From: Bacteroidales bacterium
GTDB lineage: Bacteria; Bacteroidota; Bacteroidia; Bacteroidales; UBA932
NCBI GenBank assembly: GCA_017458145.1
Contig: JAFTGA010000051.1
Span: 1-47,725 of the forward strand
Direction of reading: 5' to 3'
Length of the DNA: 47,725 bases
The notes under the pieces were generated by a model. The model did no database searches. It was not told the origin of the DNA and saw only the letters and a list, made by a program, of their open reading frames with translations. The position numbers were made by a program, and so were the translations under genes. Shown here one piece after another: positions 15,806 through 25,247 of this stretch. Every line of letters starts with the position of its first letter. Positions within the stretch are counted from its first letter, which is position 1.

Positions 15806-16675
15806 TTACTCCGTCAGTTTCCTGAGCGCCAGCTCCACGAGCTGGGCCACGCGGGGTTTGTAGTCCGTGTTGGCGTCCTTGAGGTAGCGGTGCGCGATGG
15901 CGCAGCAGACCGTGGCGGCGTTGTGGCCGAGCTTGGCTGCCATGCCGGCGAGGGCCGAGCCCTCCATCTCGAAGTTGGTGATCTTGTAGCCCTGGAATTC
16001 GAAGGTCTCGAAATCCTGGAGCATATTGGGCATCGCGAGGCCCTGGCGCACCACGCGTCCCTGCGGGCCGTAGAAGCCGGAGGCGGAAATGGTCATGCCC
16101 TTGACGGTGCAGTCGGCGAACTTGTCGATCAGTTTCTGGCTGGCGCGCACGAAATACGGATCCGGCAGGTGCCTGTCCCAATGGACATGCTTCTTGAACG
16201 CCTCCTCGAAGTCGGGGAGGACGATGCTGTCCCGGTTCTCGTACCAGTTGAGCAGGCCGTCGCAGCCCACGGAGATGTGCGAGAGGATGAAGGCGCCGAG
16301 CGGAATCTCCGGCTGGATGGCGCCGCAGGTGCCGATCCGCAGGATGTCCAGCGTGCGGTGCTCCGGCTTGACTTCGCGGGTCTGGAAGTCGATGTTGGCC
16401 AGGGCGTCCAGCTCGGTCATCACGATGTCGATGTTGTCCGTGCCGATGCCGGTGGACAGGACCGTGATGCGCTTGCCGTTGTACATGCCGGTCGCCCAGC
16501 AGAACTCGCGCGAAGCGCCTTCCGCTTCAATGGCGGAGAAATAGGACTTGACCATGGCCACGCGGCCGGGGTCGCCTACGAGGATGACGTTGTCGGCGAG
16601 CTGCTCCGGACGGATGTGGATGTGGAAAGCGGAGCCGTCGCCGTTGATGATCAGTTCAGATTCGGGAATTCTCAT
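15806..16675 (-). CDS. Nucleoside phosphorylase (uridine phosphorylase-like)
   Basis: A 289-residue enzyme of the PNP/UDP phosphorylase family that splits nucleosides with phosphate. Motifs are VGDPGRVAMVKSYF near the N-terminus, STGIGTDNIDIVMTEL, LRIGTCGAIQPEIPLGAFI and, in the nucleoside-binding region, FEMEGSALAGMAAKLG. Uridine is a reasonable guess for the substrate but not proven. Last gene of a three-gene minus-strand run, 19 nt after the DUF4293 gene and 13 nt from the convergent esterase gene. Confidence 0.9.
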   Translation of the reverse strand: MRIPESELIINGDGSAFHIHIRPEQLADNVILVGDPGRVAMVKSYFSAIEAEGASREFCWATGMYNGKRITVLSTGIGTDNIDIVMTELDALANIDFQTREVKPEHRTLDILRIGTCGAIQPEIPLGAFILSHISVGCDGLLNWYENRDSIVLPDFEEAFKKHVHWDRHLPDPYFVRASQKLIDKFADCTVKGMTISASGFYGPQGRVVRQGLAMPNMLQDFETFEFQGYKITNFEMEGSALAGMAAKLGHNAATVCCAIAHRYLKDANTDYKPRVAQLVELALRKLTE

Positions 16676-16694
16676 GATTATGTGGTTTAAAAGA

Positions 16695-17099
16695 TTATCT
16701 CTTCTTCCGTTTGGCGGCGCGGAGCCGGTCGGAACTGCGCACGATCATTTCGTCGGCGAGGATGCTGCGGGCGGCGAGGAGATCCAGGATCGTGGCCACG
16801 ACCGGGAAGACGGCCGTGATGCTGAACACCGGATCGTTGTGCGTCGTGAAGAAGTCGACGACCAGCCAGCCCTGCAGCCCCAGCAGGATGATGGCGGACA
16901 GGGAGGCCGTGCGCATCTGGAAGACGCGGTGCTTCCAGGTGGTCAGCGCCATCACCTGCAGGAACGCCGTGACGATCAGCAGGATCATATAGGGCCAGTA
17001 GTCGGTATACGGGATGTCTCCTGCCTTGTTGCAGAAGAACAGGGAGGCGACGAGGCCCGTCGCCAGGAGAAGATACAGGGTTTGGATTCTTTGCCACAT
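16695..17099 (-). CDS. DUF4293 family membrane protein
   Basis: A 134-residue inner-membrane protein with four predicted helices and a basic C-terminal tail (RSSDRLRAAKRKKR). It begins MWQRIQTLYLLLA, the recognisable start of the Bacteroidota DUF4293 family. Function unknown. It lies 3 nt after the LytTR regulator gene and is probably co-transcribed with it. Confidence 0.85.
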   Translation of the reverse strand: MWQRIQTLYLLLATGLVASLFFCNKAGDIPYTDYWPYMILLIVTAFLQVMALTTWKHRVFQMRTASLSAIILLGLQGWLVVDFFTTHNDPVFSITAVFPVVATILDLLAARSILADEMIVRSSDRLRAAKRKKR

Positions 17100-17102
17100 G
17101 GT

Positions 17103-17954
17103 TTATCGGGAATTAAAGCGGGCCAGTACGGCCTGCTCGTAGGTTTTTGAAATCGGGACCGGGTCGAGCGCGTCGTTGTCGAAAGCGATCTTGTAGCCCT
17201 CCTTCTGGGATTTCAGGATCGAGACCTTGCGGATGTTGACGATGTATTTGCGGTGGCAGCGGACCAGTTCGCTGTCCGCGAAACTGTCCTCCACGGTCTT
17301 GAGGCGGCAGCGCAGCATATACTGCTTGATCTCCCCGCCGCTGTCCGTGTACCAGGCCTTGATGTAGTTGTCGTCCGACTCGATGAAATAGAGATTGTCC
17401 GGACTGATGGAGAACTTGAGCACGCCGTTGTTGTCGAACAGCGTGATCCGCTGCTCGGAATAATGGGCGGCGGGACGGTCGCTGACCACGTTGCCGTAGT
17501 TCATCAGGCGGATGGTGTTGTCCCGGTCCCGGAGGGCCGCCTGCAGGGAGCAGAATGCCAGCGGGACGCTCAGGCAGACGGCGCTGTAGGGAAGCGCACA
17601 GAAGAACTGCCTCCAGAATTCCGCCCGGTCGGGGGCGAAAAGGGCGTAGAGCAGGCTCACGGCCACGACTTCGGCGGCGTTCCAGATGATGTAGGCCGTC
17701 ATCGTGAAAAGCTCCATCCCCCGGCACCGGCCCATCTGGAAGCGACTCAGGATGACGAGCAGGACGGCGGTCGCGACATAGGCCACCGTGTGCAGAAAGA
17801 CTTCGTTGTCGCTGAGCGCCAGCCAGGTGTTGCCCGAGAAGGGGAGCGTGAGCAGGATGAACAGCAGGGAGAACAGGGCCGTGAAAAGCACGGTGGACCG
17901 GATCTGCCGGCTCTCCAGCAAATAACGGGGCAACGGGTCCTTGAACTTGGTCAT
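17103..17954 (-). CDS. Membrane-embedded LytTR-family transcription regulator
   Basis: A 283-residue protein with about four N-terminal membrane helices (residues 20-155) and a C-terminal LytTR DNA-binding domain (about 185-283: LYFIESDDNYIKAWYTDSG, KTVEDSFADSELVRCHRKYIVN, ISKTYEQAVLARF). There is no receiver domain, so it is a one-component membrane regulator, not a classical response regulator. The ATG at 17954 is used because a longer frame would run through the promoter and antisense to the esterase. First gene of the DUF4293-phosphorylase run. Confidence 0.88.
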   Translation of the reverse strand: MTKFKDPLPRYLLESRQIRSTVLFTALFSLLFILLTLPFSGNTWLALSDNEVFLHTVAYVATAVLLVILSRFQMGRCRGMELFTMTAYIIWNAAEVVAVSLLYALFAPDRAEFWRQFFCALPYSAVCLSVPLAFCSLQAALRDRDNTIRLMNYGNVVSDRPAAHYSEQRITLFDNNGVLKFSISPDNLYFIESDDNYIKAWYTDSGGEIKQYMLRCRLKTVEDSFADSELVRCHRKYIVNIRKVSILKSQKEGYKIAFDNDALDPVPISKTYEQAVLARFNSR

Positions 17955-17977
17955 CCTGGCAGAATACGTCTTGCCTG

Positions 17978-17985
17978 CAAATATA
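17978..17985 (-). promoter_or_regulatory. -7 box of the LytTR operon promoter
   Basis: TATATTTG on the minus strand, 23 nt before the LytTR start and 4 nt after the upstream esterase stop. Confidence 0.6.
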
Positions 17986-17989
17986 CGAA

Positions 17990-18958
17990 TTATTGTCTGG
18001 CTTTGTACATTTCCCGGAACCCTGCGTTGTTCCAGCCGGGATTCTCGATGCCCGGGTCGGTGAGGGTCGCGTCCATCAGGAAGCGCTGCCCGCCCACGAC
18101 GTTCCGCTCCAGGAAGTCCAGCATCAGCGGGAGGTTGTGTTCCATCGAGATGGAAATTTCGTGGCCGGCGTCGCGGAAACGGTAGATCCGGTAGCTGGCC
18201 CCGCTCTGGTCCAGAAGCCTCGCCAGGGCGTCGCTGCCGCAGAACTGATCGTTGAAGAGGGTGATCTGCCCGTAGGGGACGATCCGGTCGGCCGTGCCGT
18301 GCAGCAGCATCACCGGGCAGGGCTTCTGGCGGAAATAGATGGGCCCGTCCATCGAGAACACGGCGCCCGAGAAGGCCAGGATGCCCGCATAGTTGAACCA
18401 GGCCGGGACGGCCTGTGCGACGGGACGGCCGGCGATGATCTCCCATTCGGCCTGCAGGGCCGTCATGGCCCCGGCCGAAGAGCCGCTGACGCAGATCCGG
18501 TCGGGATCGATCCCCAGCTCCGCCGCGTGGTCCAGCAGGAAATTCGTGGCTGCAAACAGGTCCTCCACCGCGATGTTGATGGCGTGGCGCAGCGCGGGAA
18601 GCGCGGAGAGGTCCATCTTGAGCTTCTGGCCTTTCAGGCCGAGCCGGTAGTCGATGGCGGCCACGTGGTAGCCGGCATCCGCGAGCTTGCGGAACCAGAC
18701 GCGGTCCCGGGGGTTGTTCCGCCGGCCGGACAGGAAGGCTCCGCCGAAGATGTGGATCACCACAGGCTTGCGGAGCGTGTCCGCGCAGGGGCCTGCGTCC
18801 GGCGCGGCGCGGTAGAAGTCCAGATACAGTTCACAGGTGTCCCGCACGGCGAAGCGGATCGTCTCGTCGGGTTCGGGAGCGGGCGTTTGCGCATGCAGGC
18901 CCGGCAACGGGAGAAGCAGGAGCGCGGCGGCCAGCAGAAAAGGGAGGAAACGGTTCAT
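17990..18958 (-). CDS. Secreted alpha/beta-hydrolase, esterase type
   Basis: A 322-residue exported hydrolase with a signal peptide ending LPGLHAQ (about residue 24). It has the alpha/beta-hydrolase oxyanion segment HIFGGAFLSG, the nucleophile elbow GSSAG, an acid-loop candidate HGTADRIVP and a C-terminal DAGHEIS histidine. It resembles carboxylesterases of the feruloyl/acetyl esterase group that act on plant or host polysaccharide side chains, but the substrate is unknown. Its ATG overlaps the stop of the ClpN gene by one base (TAATG). Confidence 0.87.
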   Translation of the reverse strand: MNRFLPFLLAAALLLLPLPGLHAQTPAPEPDETIRFAVRDTCELYLDFYRAAPDAGPCADTLRKPVVIHIFGGAFLSGRRNNPRDRVWFRKLADAGYHVAAIDYRLGLKGQKLKMDLSALPALRHAINIAVEDLFAATNFLLDHAAELGIDPDRICVSGSSAGAMTALQAEWEIIAGRPVAQAVPAWFNYAGILAFSGAVFSMDGPIYFRQKPCPVMLLHGTADRIVPYGQITLFNDQFCGSDALARLLDQSGASYRIYRFRDAGHEISISMEHNLPLMLDFLERNVVGGQRFLMDATLTDPGIENPGWNNAGFREMYKARQ

Positions 18959-19521
18959 TAACTGATAAAATTGGTTTTTGCCTGGATGTCTCCGTAGAGA
19001 TGCGTAAGCTGCTCGCCCAGCGGTCCCAGCAGGTCCTCCATCCTGGGCAGCAGGGATTCCTGCTGTCCGGATTGCGGCATGACGAAACGGTGCTCGCGCA
19101 TCAGCGCGTAGAGCCGGTCGTAGTCGAGTCCGCGGCCGCGCAGGATCTCCACGGCGGCGCTTCCTTCGGAGCGGATCAGCGCCAGCAGGAAATGGGACGA
19201 GAGGATGATGCTCTGGGCGTGCCGGAGCGTCTCGTAGCCCGCTCCGCTGAGCAGCGCGGCCGCCGCACGGGTGGGGCGGACCAGCGCCTGGTCCTGCCAG
19301 GGGACGGCGCGCTCGCCGAACACGCGGGCGTCGATCGCCTCCTTCAGCACGTCGGGATCGATGCCGCAGGCCGCCAGGGCCCGGCAGGCGTTGTTGTCGC
19401 GGTGGCGCAGCATTCCGAGCACGACGTGGTCCACGCCGATGCCGTAACTGCCGGTGCGCATCGCCTCGTCCCGCGCGTAGCTGAGGATGGTGAGCATCTC
19501 CTGGGAGAACTTGATCTTCAT
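18958..19521 (-). CDS. Clp N-domain protein without ATPase domain
   Basis: A 187-residue protein with two Clp N-type repeats: FSQEMLTILSYARDEAMRTGSYGIGVDHVVLGML (about residues 4-38) and a second one around ILSSHFLLALIRSEGSAAVEIL. No P-loop or AAA+ region is present. Such stand-alone ClpN proteins may be adaptors for ClpC/ClpA-type unfoldases; that role is inferred. It starts the minus-strand pair with the secreted esterase, a surprising neighbour for a cytoplasmic protein. Confidence 0.85.
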   Translation of the reverse strand: MKIKFSQEMLTILSYARDEAMRTGSYGIGVDHVVLGMLRHRDNNACRALAACGIDPDVLKEAIDARVFGERAVPWQDQALVRPTRAAAALLSGAGYETLRHAQSIILSSHFLLALIRSEGSAAVEILRGRGLDYDRLYALMREHRFVMPQSGQQESLLPRMEDLLGPLGEQLTHLYGDIQAKTNFIS

Positions 19522-19536
19522 CGCATAAAATATGGA

Positions 19537-19544
19537 CAAAAATA
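19537..19544 (-). promoter_or_regulatory. -7 box of the ClpN-esterase promoter
   Basis: TATTTTTG on the minus strand, 15 nt before the ClpN ATG. Confidence 0.5.
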
Positions 19545-19567
19545 GCAAATTAATCGGATTTTATTGT

Positions 19568-19575
19568 TAAATTTG
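19568..19575 (+). promoter_or_regulatory. -7 box of the gyrA promoter
   Basis: TAAATTTG, 26 nt before the gyrA ATG, in an AT-rich divergent intergenic region. Confidence 0.65.
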
Positions 19576-19601
19576 CGTGTTTATGAATATAGTTGTTTTT
19601 T

Positions 19602-22145
19602 ATGGATAGTGAGGTTAAGAATCCTGAGGAAATCCAGGAAGAAGTGACAGGAATCATCGAACCGGTTGAGATTGACCACGAGATGCGCACGGCCTACATC
19701 GACTACTCGATGTCCGTGATCGTCTCCCGCGCCCTCCCGGATGCCCGCGACGGCCTGAAACCCGTGCAGCGGCGCGTCCTCTACGGGATGGACGGCCTGG
19801 GGCTGAGCTACGGCGGCCAGACCAAGAAGTCCGCCCGTATCGTGGGAGAGGTCCTCGGCAAGTTCCACCCGCACGGCGATTCCAGCGTCTATGACGCGAT
19901 GGCCCGTCTGGCACAGCCGTGGAACCAGCGGTATCCGCTGGTGTTCGGACAGGGCAACTTCGGCTCGATGGACGGCGACCCCGTGGCCGCCATGCGATAT
20001 ACGGAAGCCAAGCTCGAGAAGATGACGGAGGACGTCCTCGCCGACCTGGACAAGGACACCGTCGACATGACGCTCAACTTCGACGACTCCCTGCAGGAGC
20101 CGACCGTGCTGCCGACCAAGCTCCCGCTGCTGCTGCTCAACGGCTCCGCGGGTATCGCCGTCGGTATGGCCACGAACATGGCGCCGCACAACCTCGGCGA
20201 GGTCTGCGACGCGATCTGCGCCTATATCGACAACCCCGGCATCACCACCGAGGAGCTGATGGAGCACATCCAGGGCCCGGATTTCCCGACCGGCGGCATC
20301 ATCATGGGCCGCCAGGGCATCATCGACGCCTACAACACCGGCCGCGGCCGTGTCGTGATCCGCGCCAAGACCGAGATCGAAGAAGGGGACAACGGCCGGG
20401 AGACCATCGTCGTGACAGAGGTCCCGTATATGGTCAACAAGGCCGACATGCTCTCCCGCATCAGTGAAATGGTGCATGAGAAGAAGATCGAGGGCATCGC
20501 CGACATCCGCGAGCTGACCAACCGCGAGGGCATCCGCATCGAATTCCTCGTCAAGAAGGAGGCCAACGCCAACGTCGTGCTCAATACCCTGTTCAAGTAT
20601 ACGGCGCTCCAGAGCAGCTTCTCCATCAACAACGTCGCGCTCGTGAACGGCCGTCCGCGCACGATGTCCCTCAAGGACATGCTGGCGACTTTCGTGGACT
20701 TCCGCCATGAGGTGGTGGTCCGCCGGACCCGTTTCGAGCTGGACAAGGCCCTCAAGCGCGCTCATATCCTCGAAGGCCTGCTCAAGGCCATCGACGTGAT
20801 CGACGAGATCATCGCCATCATCCGCGCGTCCCGCAGCGTGGACGACGCCAAGGCCACCCTGATGGCCACCTTCGGCTTCGACGACATCCAGGCCGCCGCC
20901 ATCGTGGAGATGCGCCTGCGCCAGCTGACCGGACTCGAGAAGGACCGCCTGCAGGCCGAATACGACGAGCTGGAGAAATTCATCGCCCGCTGCCGCGAGA
21001 TCCTCGCCAGTGATTACGAGCAGCTCGCCATCGTCAAGCAGGAGACTGCTGACCTGAAGGCCCGCTACGGCGACGCCCGCCGCACCGAGATCACCCTCTC
21101 CGAGGACGAATTCAACCCGGAGGACTTCTATGCCGACGAGGATGTCGTGATCACGATCTCCCACCTCGGCTACATCAAGCGCACCCCGCTGGCCGAGTTC
21201 CGCACCCAGGCCCGCGGCGGCGTGGGCAAGAAAGCGAGCGCCACGCGCGACGAAGACTTCATCGAGCATATCTACGTGGCGAACATGCACTCCACGATGC
21301 TCTTCTTCACGGACCAGGGCATGTGCTACCGGCTCAAGGTCTATGAGCTGCCGGAGGGGACCCGCACGTCCAAGGGCCGCGCGGTCCAGAACCTGCTTTC
21401 CATCGACCCGTCCGACCGCATCCGCACGTATCTGAACGTCCGTTCCATCGAGAACCAGGAATACACCGACAGCCATTTCGTGATCCTCGTCACCAAGCGC
21501 GGCGTCGTCAAGAAGACCAACCTGACGGAGTACTCCAACAAGCGCAGCCGCAACAAGGGCATCATCGCCATCAGCATCCGCGAGGGAGACGAACTGCTCG
21601 ACGCCCTGCTCACCGACGGCGCGCACGAGCTGATGATCGCCGCCCGCAAGGGCCGTTGCTGCCGCTTCCCCGAGGCGGAGGTCCGGGCCATCGGCCGCAG
21701 CGGATCGGGTGTCCGCGGCATCGACATCGACGGGGACGACGAGGTGATCGGCGCCAATTCCTGCAACCCGCAGGCTTCCGATGCAAAGGACCATACCATC
21801 CTGGTAGTCAGTGAGAACGGCTATGGTAAGCGCTCCGATCCCGAGGAGTACCGCGCCACCCACCGGGGCGCCAAGGGAGTCAAGACCATCAACATCACCG
21901 ACAAGACTGGCCCGCTTGTTGCAATCAAGAGCGTGACGGAGGACAATGACCTGATGATCATCACCAAGTCTGGCCTGACCATCCGCATGGCCGTATCCGA
22001 CATCCGGGTGGCCGGCAGGGCTACCCAGGGCGTGAGACTGATCAATATCCGGGAAGGAGATGCCATCGCCGCCGTGTCGCCGGTCGCCAAGGCGGAAGAA
22101 GAGCTCCCGGAGGAAGTGGCCGGAGCGGAAGAAGTGACCGCATAA
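19602..22145 (+). CDS. gyrA: DNA gyrase subunit A
   Basis: An 847-residue breakage-reunion subunit of gyrase. The N-terminus has [20 protein letters not shown], and the catalytic tyrosine is Tyr133 in AMRYTEAK. The quinolone-determining region is [12 protein letters not shown]: the residues matching E. coli Ser83 and Asp87 are Ser94 and Asp98, the susceptible state. The C-terminal beta-pinwheel contains a GyrA-box-like QARGGVG. The ATG at 19602 is preferred over an in-frame TTG at 19593. It is divergent from the ClpN gene. Confidence 0.96.
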   Translation: MDSEVKNPEEIQEEVTGIIEPVEIDHEMRTAYIDYSMSVIVSRALPDARDGLKPVQRRVLYGMDGLGLSYGGQTKKSARIVGEVLGKFHPHGDSSVYDAMARLAQPWNQRYPLVFGQGNFGSMDGDPVAAMRYTEAKLEKMTEDVLADLDKDTVDMTLNFDDSLQEPTVLPTKLPLLLLNGSAGIAVGMATNMAPHNLGEVCDAICAYIDNPGITTEELMEHIQGPDFPTGGIIMGRQGIIDAYNTGRGRVVIRAKTEIEEGDNGRETIVVTEVPYMVNKADMLSRISEMVHEKKIEGIADIRELTNREGIRIEFLVKKEANANVVLNTLFKYTALQSSFSINNVALVNGRPRTMSLKDMLATFVDFRHEVVVRRTRFELDKALKRAHILEGLLKAIDVIDEIIAIIRASRSVDDAKATLMATFGFDDIQAAAIVEMRLRQLTGLEKDRLQAEYDELEKFIARCREILASDYEQLAIVKQETADLKARYGDARRTEITLSEDEFNPEDFYADEDVVITISHLGYIKRTPLAEFRTQARGGVGKKASATRDEDFIEHIYVANMHSTMLFFTDQGMCYRLKVYELPEGTRTSKGRAVQNLLSIDPSDRIRTYLNVRSIENQEYTDSHFVILVTKRGVVKKTNLTEYSNKRSRNKGIIAISIREGDELLDALLTDGAHELMIAARKGRCCRFPEAEVRAIGRSGSGVRGIDIDGDDEVIGANSCNPQASDAKDHTILVVSENGYGKRSDPEEYRATHRGAKGVKTINITDKTGPLVAIKSVTEDNDLMIITKSGLTIRMAVSDIRVAGRATQGVRLINIREGDAIAAVSPVAKAEEELPEEVAGAEEVTA

Positions 22146-22176
22146 ATTGAAATTTTAACATTTAACGAATAATCCA

Positions 22177-23492
22177 ATGAAAAAGATTTTTGCAATCCTC
22201 GCAATTGCTGCCACGATGACCGCAGTGAATGCACAGGCGCAGTCCAAGAACCCCGCTGCCGCCAAGGCGGCCGTCGAGAAGGCTCAGGCCGCGACCGAGA
22301 ATGCCAAGCAGAACACCAAGACCGCCACCTGGCTCAAGTACGGCCAGACGCTGGTCGAGGCCTACAACGCCCCGGCAGGCAATGCCTGGGTGGGCATGTC
22401 CGCCCAGGAGCTGCAGGTCCTGGCCGGCGGCGAGAAGCCGACGGCGGAGGAGCAGGTGGTTGTCGGCGGCCAGCCGATGCTCAAGCAGGTGTACCCCAAC
22501 AAGAACCTCTACTTCAACGGCAACGGCCAACTGGCCGTGATCGAAGTCACGCAGCCGGTGGTCGAGAACGCCCTGGACAAGGCGCTCGAGGCCTATGCCA
22601 AGGCCGCCCAGCTCGATGAAAAGGGCCAGAAGACCAAGGATATCCGCACGGCCCTGGAGGACATCACGGGCAAATACACCGACGAGGCCTACACCGCCTA
22701 TCAGCTCGGCAGATTCGCCGAGTCCTCCACGCTCTTCGAGAAGGCCGCCGCCGCCGCCGCGACGGCTCCGCTGAGCCAGATCGACACCAACGCCATCTAC
22801 AACGCCGGCCACACCGCCTGGGCTGCCCAGGACTACAACCGCGCCAAGGGCTTCTTCGAGAAGAGCCTCAGCGTCGGCTACGCCAACGGTGGCGAGACCT
22901 ATGCCAAATTGGGCGACATCGCCGAGAAGCTGGGCGACTCCGCCGCCTCCAAGAAATATCTGGAGGAGGGTACGCAGAAGTTCCCGGAAAGCGAGAGCCT
23001 GATGATCGGCCTGATCAACTACTATATCAACAGCGGCGAGAATGTCGACGAGCTCTTCAAGCTCTTCCAGAAGGCCGAGGCCGCCGATCCGAACAACCCG
23101 TCCCTGTATTATGTCGAGGGCAACGCCCGCGCCAAGCTGGGCCAGGATGCCGAGGCGATCGCCGCCTACGACAAGGCCATCGCCGTGAACCCGGCCTACG
23201 AGTGGGGTTATGTCGGCAAGGGCATCAAGCTGTATGACATGGCTTTCGCCATTTCGGAGAAGGCCCAGGAGGAGATGAACGAGGCGAAGTACCTGGCCCT
23301 GGTGGGCGAGATGGACAAGACCCTGAAGAGCGCCGTCGAGCCGCTCGAGAAGGGCTTCGAGCTGATGAAGGAGATCGATCTCAAGAAGAACATCGCCGAG
23401 TACCTGAAGAACATCTTTTCCGTCTGCGCAACGAAAGCGCCGACTATCAGGCCAAGTACGACGAGTACAACAACTTTATCGCGAACAACTAA
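22177..23492 (+). CDS. Exported TPR-repeat protein with a frameshifted C-terminus
   Basis: A secreted or periplasmic protein: signal peptide MKKIFAILAIAATMTAVNAQAQ, then an Ala-rich alpha-helical body with TPR units such as AIYNAGHTAWAAQDYNRAKGFFEKSL, the GGETYAKLGDIAEKLGDSAASKKYLEEG region and NPSLYYVEGNARAKLGQDAEAIAAYDKAI. After residue 414 (Phe, codon 23416-23418) the original frame turns into an unlikely Thr/Ser/Arg string ending at 23535. The -1 frame gives FRLRNESADYQAKYDEYNNF and stops at 23492. The end given here assumes that corrected frame. Function unknown; starts 31 nt after gyrA. Confidence 0.8.
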
Positions 23493-24607
23493 TCCTCGAT
23501 CCCGGTGGCGTCCAACACCCGCCGCCAGGTCGTGATCATGTTGTCGAAATCTGAAGGAGTGAGCCAATCGTCCCGGCGGTCGGCCCACTCTTTTACGAAC
23601 AGGCTGGCATAACTGTCGGGCAGCAGACGCTCCGGCAGGGTGCACCAGAGGAAGCGGAGCTCGGGCTCGAGCATCCGCTTTTCGCCTGTCTGCGGGTCGC
23701 TGACGAAGCGCAGGGTGGCCATCAGGCCGATGCGCGTGTTGGGCGCGCTCATGTTGGAGCAGGCGTTGCCGAGCGAATAGATGACCGGCACGCCCTGGAT
23801 GTGCGTGGTGTCCTGGACGACGTGCGGATGGGAGCCCACGATGGCGTCCACGCCCTGGTCCACGAGCCATTGGGCCCAGCCCGCCTGGACGGCATCGTGC
23901 AGGAGCTGGTATTCCGTGCCCCAGTGGGGGAGGGCGACGACGAAGTCCGCCTCCTGTTCCCGGGCCCTGCGGATGGCCTCGCCCACCTCTTCCCTGCGCA
24001 TCCGGTTCACGGCTGGCCATGCGGCCTGCGGCCCCGTGTTGGTCCCGTAGGTGAAGTTGACCAGCGCGATGCGGATGCCCCGGCGGGACAGCATCAGGGG
24101 ATAGGTCCGGTTGAGTTCCTCGCGGTCGCGGGCTGCGCCGGTCTGAAGTACGCCCAGCGAATCGCGGATCTGCTCATACACGTCCAGCGTGCGCTTCAGT
24201 CCGCTCTCTCCCCGGTCCAGCACGTGGTTGTTGGCCGTCAGGAAGACGTCGATCCCGCATTCGTCCCCCGCATACCAGGCATAATAGTCCGGGCAGGAAA
24301 AGACCGGATAGCCGGTATACGGCTCCCCGCCCAGGGGGAACTCCATGTTCGCGACGGCGAAATCGGCTTCGCGCAGCGCCGGCGCGATGCGCTCCATGAA
24401 CGGACGGTGGTCGCGGACCAGCTGCTTGGCGTGCATCATCACGTCGCCGATGATCGACATGCTGACGGTGTCGGGCGCATTGCGGAAGGCATTCGGGAAC
24501 GGGATTTGATATTGTCTGGAGAAGAAATAATCGACGGGCTGCTGGGCCGCGGCCGGATGGGCGGCAAAAAGAATCAGCAGCAGGGGAATGAGGCGTGAGC
24601 GTTTCAT
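23489..24607 (-). CDS. CapA family (poly-gamma-glutamate synthesis type) metallophosphatase-fold protein
   Basis: A 372-residue exported protein (signal peptide ending HPAAAQ) of the CapA family, calcineurin-like fold. Metal-site motifs are IGDVMMHAKQL, NMEFPLGG, TANNHVLDRGESGL, ALPHWGTEY and VGSHPHVVQ. Family members take part in surface polymer anchoring or dephosphorylation; no other capsule gene is nearby, so the role here is open. The ATG at 24607 is chosen over an in-frame TTG 12 nt upstream. Its stop overlaps the corrected TPR stop by 4 nt, tail to tail. Confidence 0.88.
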   Translation of the reverse strand: MKRSRLIPLLLILFAAHPAAAQQPVDYFFSRQYQIPFPNAFRNAPDTVSMSIIGDVMMHAKQLVRDHRPFMERIAPALREADFAVANMEFPLGGEPYTGYPVFSCPDYYAWYAGDECGIDVFLTANNHVLDRGESGLKRTLDVYEQIRDSLGVLQTGAARDREELNRTYPLMLSRRGIRIALVNFTYGTNTGPQAAWPAVNRMRREEVGEAIRRAREQEADFVVALPHWGTEYQLLHDAVQAGWAQWLVDQGVDAIVGSHPHVVQDTTHIQGVPVIYSLGNACSNMSAPNTRIGLMATLRFVSDPQTGEKRMLEPELRFLWCTLPERLLPDSYASLFVKEWADRRDDWLTPSDFDNMITTWRRVLDATGIED

Positions 24608-24611
24608 AAAA

Positions 24612-24642
24612 TTGTGCAAATATAAGACTTTTTGTATTTTTG
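24612..24642 (+). promoter_or_regulatory. Promoter of the leuS operon
   Basis: TTG (24612-24614) and the -7 box TATTTTTG (24635-24642) are 20 nt apart. The ATG follows 9 nt later, so the 5' leader must be very short. Confidence 0.65.
24617..24624 (-). promoter_or_regulatory. -7 box of the CapA promoter
   Basis: TATATTTG on the minus strand, 9 nt before the chosen ATG. It overlaps the divergent leuS-operon promoter. Confidence 0.6.
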
Positions 24643-24651
24643 TAGGTTATT

Positions 24652-25239
24652 ATGAGAAAAGCAATGATCATAGCGGCGCTTGGCGCAGCGGTGTGCCTGC
24701 TCGGCGGGTGCGACTTCTTCCGGGTGCTGGCGCATCGTCCGACCTCGCGCGAGATCGAAGCCAAGCGGGTCCGGATCGAGCAGGAACTCGCCAGAAGCCG
24801 GGTCCGGCAGGATTCCCTGGCCCTGGCGCGGCAGCACGTCTCCGACTCGCTGGCGGCGGATTCCCTGCAGCGCAGCGAGGCCCTGCGTCTCGCTCAGCAG
24901 GCGTACGAGGACTCCCTGCAGCGGGCGTCGCAGAAATTGCCTGCGCAGTATAAGGCCAGGACGATCCCTTCCCGGAGCCTTTCCCGCACCGAGCGCGGGA
25001 CGCTTACGCACCGCTACTATCTGATGATCGGCGCTTTCAGCAAGCGCGAAAATGCCGAGCGCCAGGCTGCCCGGGCTGAGAAAGCCGGCTATCCGGCCAC
25101 GCTCATCAACTTCCAGAGCGGGATGACGGCCGTGGGCGTCAGCCCTACCGATGACCTGAATGTGGCATGGGCTACGCTGGACCGCCTGCGCCATGAGTCC
25201 TTCTGCCCGCAGGACGCCTGGATACTCAATAACGAATAA
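24652..25239 (+). CDS. SPOR-domain lipoprotein
   Basis: A 195-residue lipoprotein (lipobox LLGGC, Cys20) with a charged coiled-coil-like stretch (about residues 30-95, rich in Arg, Gln, Glu and repeated DSL) and a C-terminal SPOR domain (about 118-190: YYLMIGAFSKRENAERQAARAEKAG). SPOR domains bind denuded peptidoglycan at division sites, so it probably acts in envelope or septal processes. First gene of the unit that contains leuS. Confidence 0.9.
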   Translation: MRKAMIIAALGAAVCLLGGCDFFRVLAHRPTSREIEAKRVRIEQELARSRVRQDSLALARQHVSDSLAADSLQRSEALRLAQQAYEDSLQRASQKLPAQYKARTIPSRSLSRTERGTLTHRYYLMIGAFSKRENAERQAARAEKAGYPATLINFQSGMTAVGVSPTDDLNVAWATLDRLRHESFCPQDAWILNNE

Positions 25240-25247
25240 GCCCCGCG

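Noticed and set aside
23418-23420. Programmed -1 frameshifting in the TPR gene
   Set aside because: The site lacks an X XXY YYZ heptamer and the slipped Phe codon would pair poorly; a one-base deletion is simpler.
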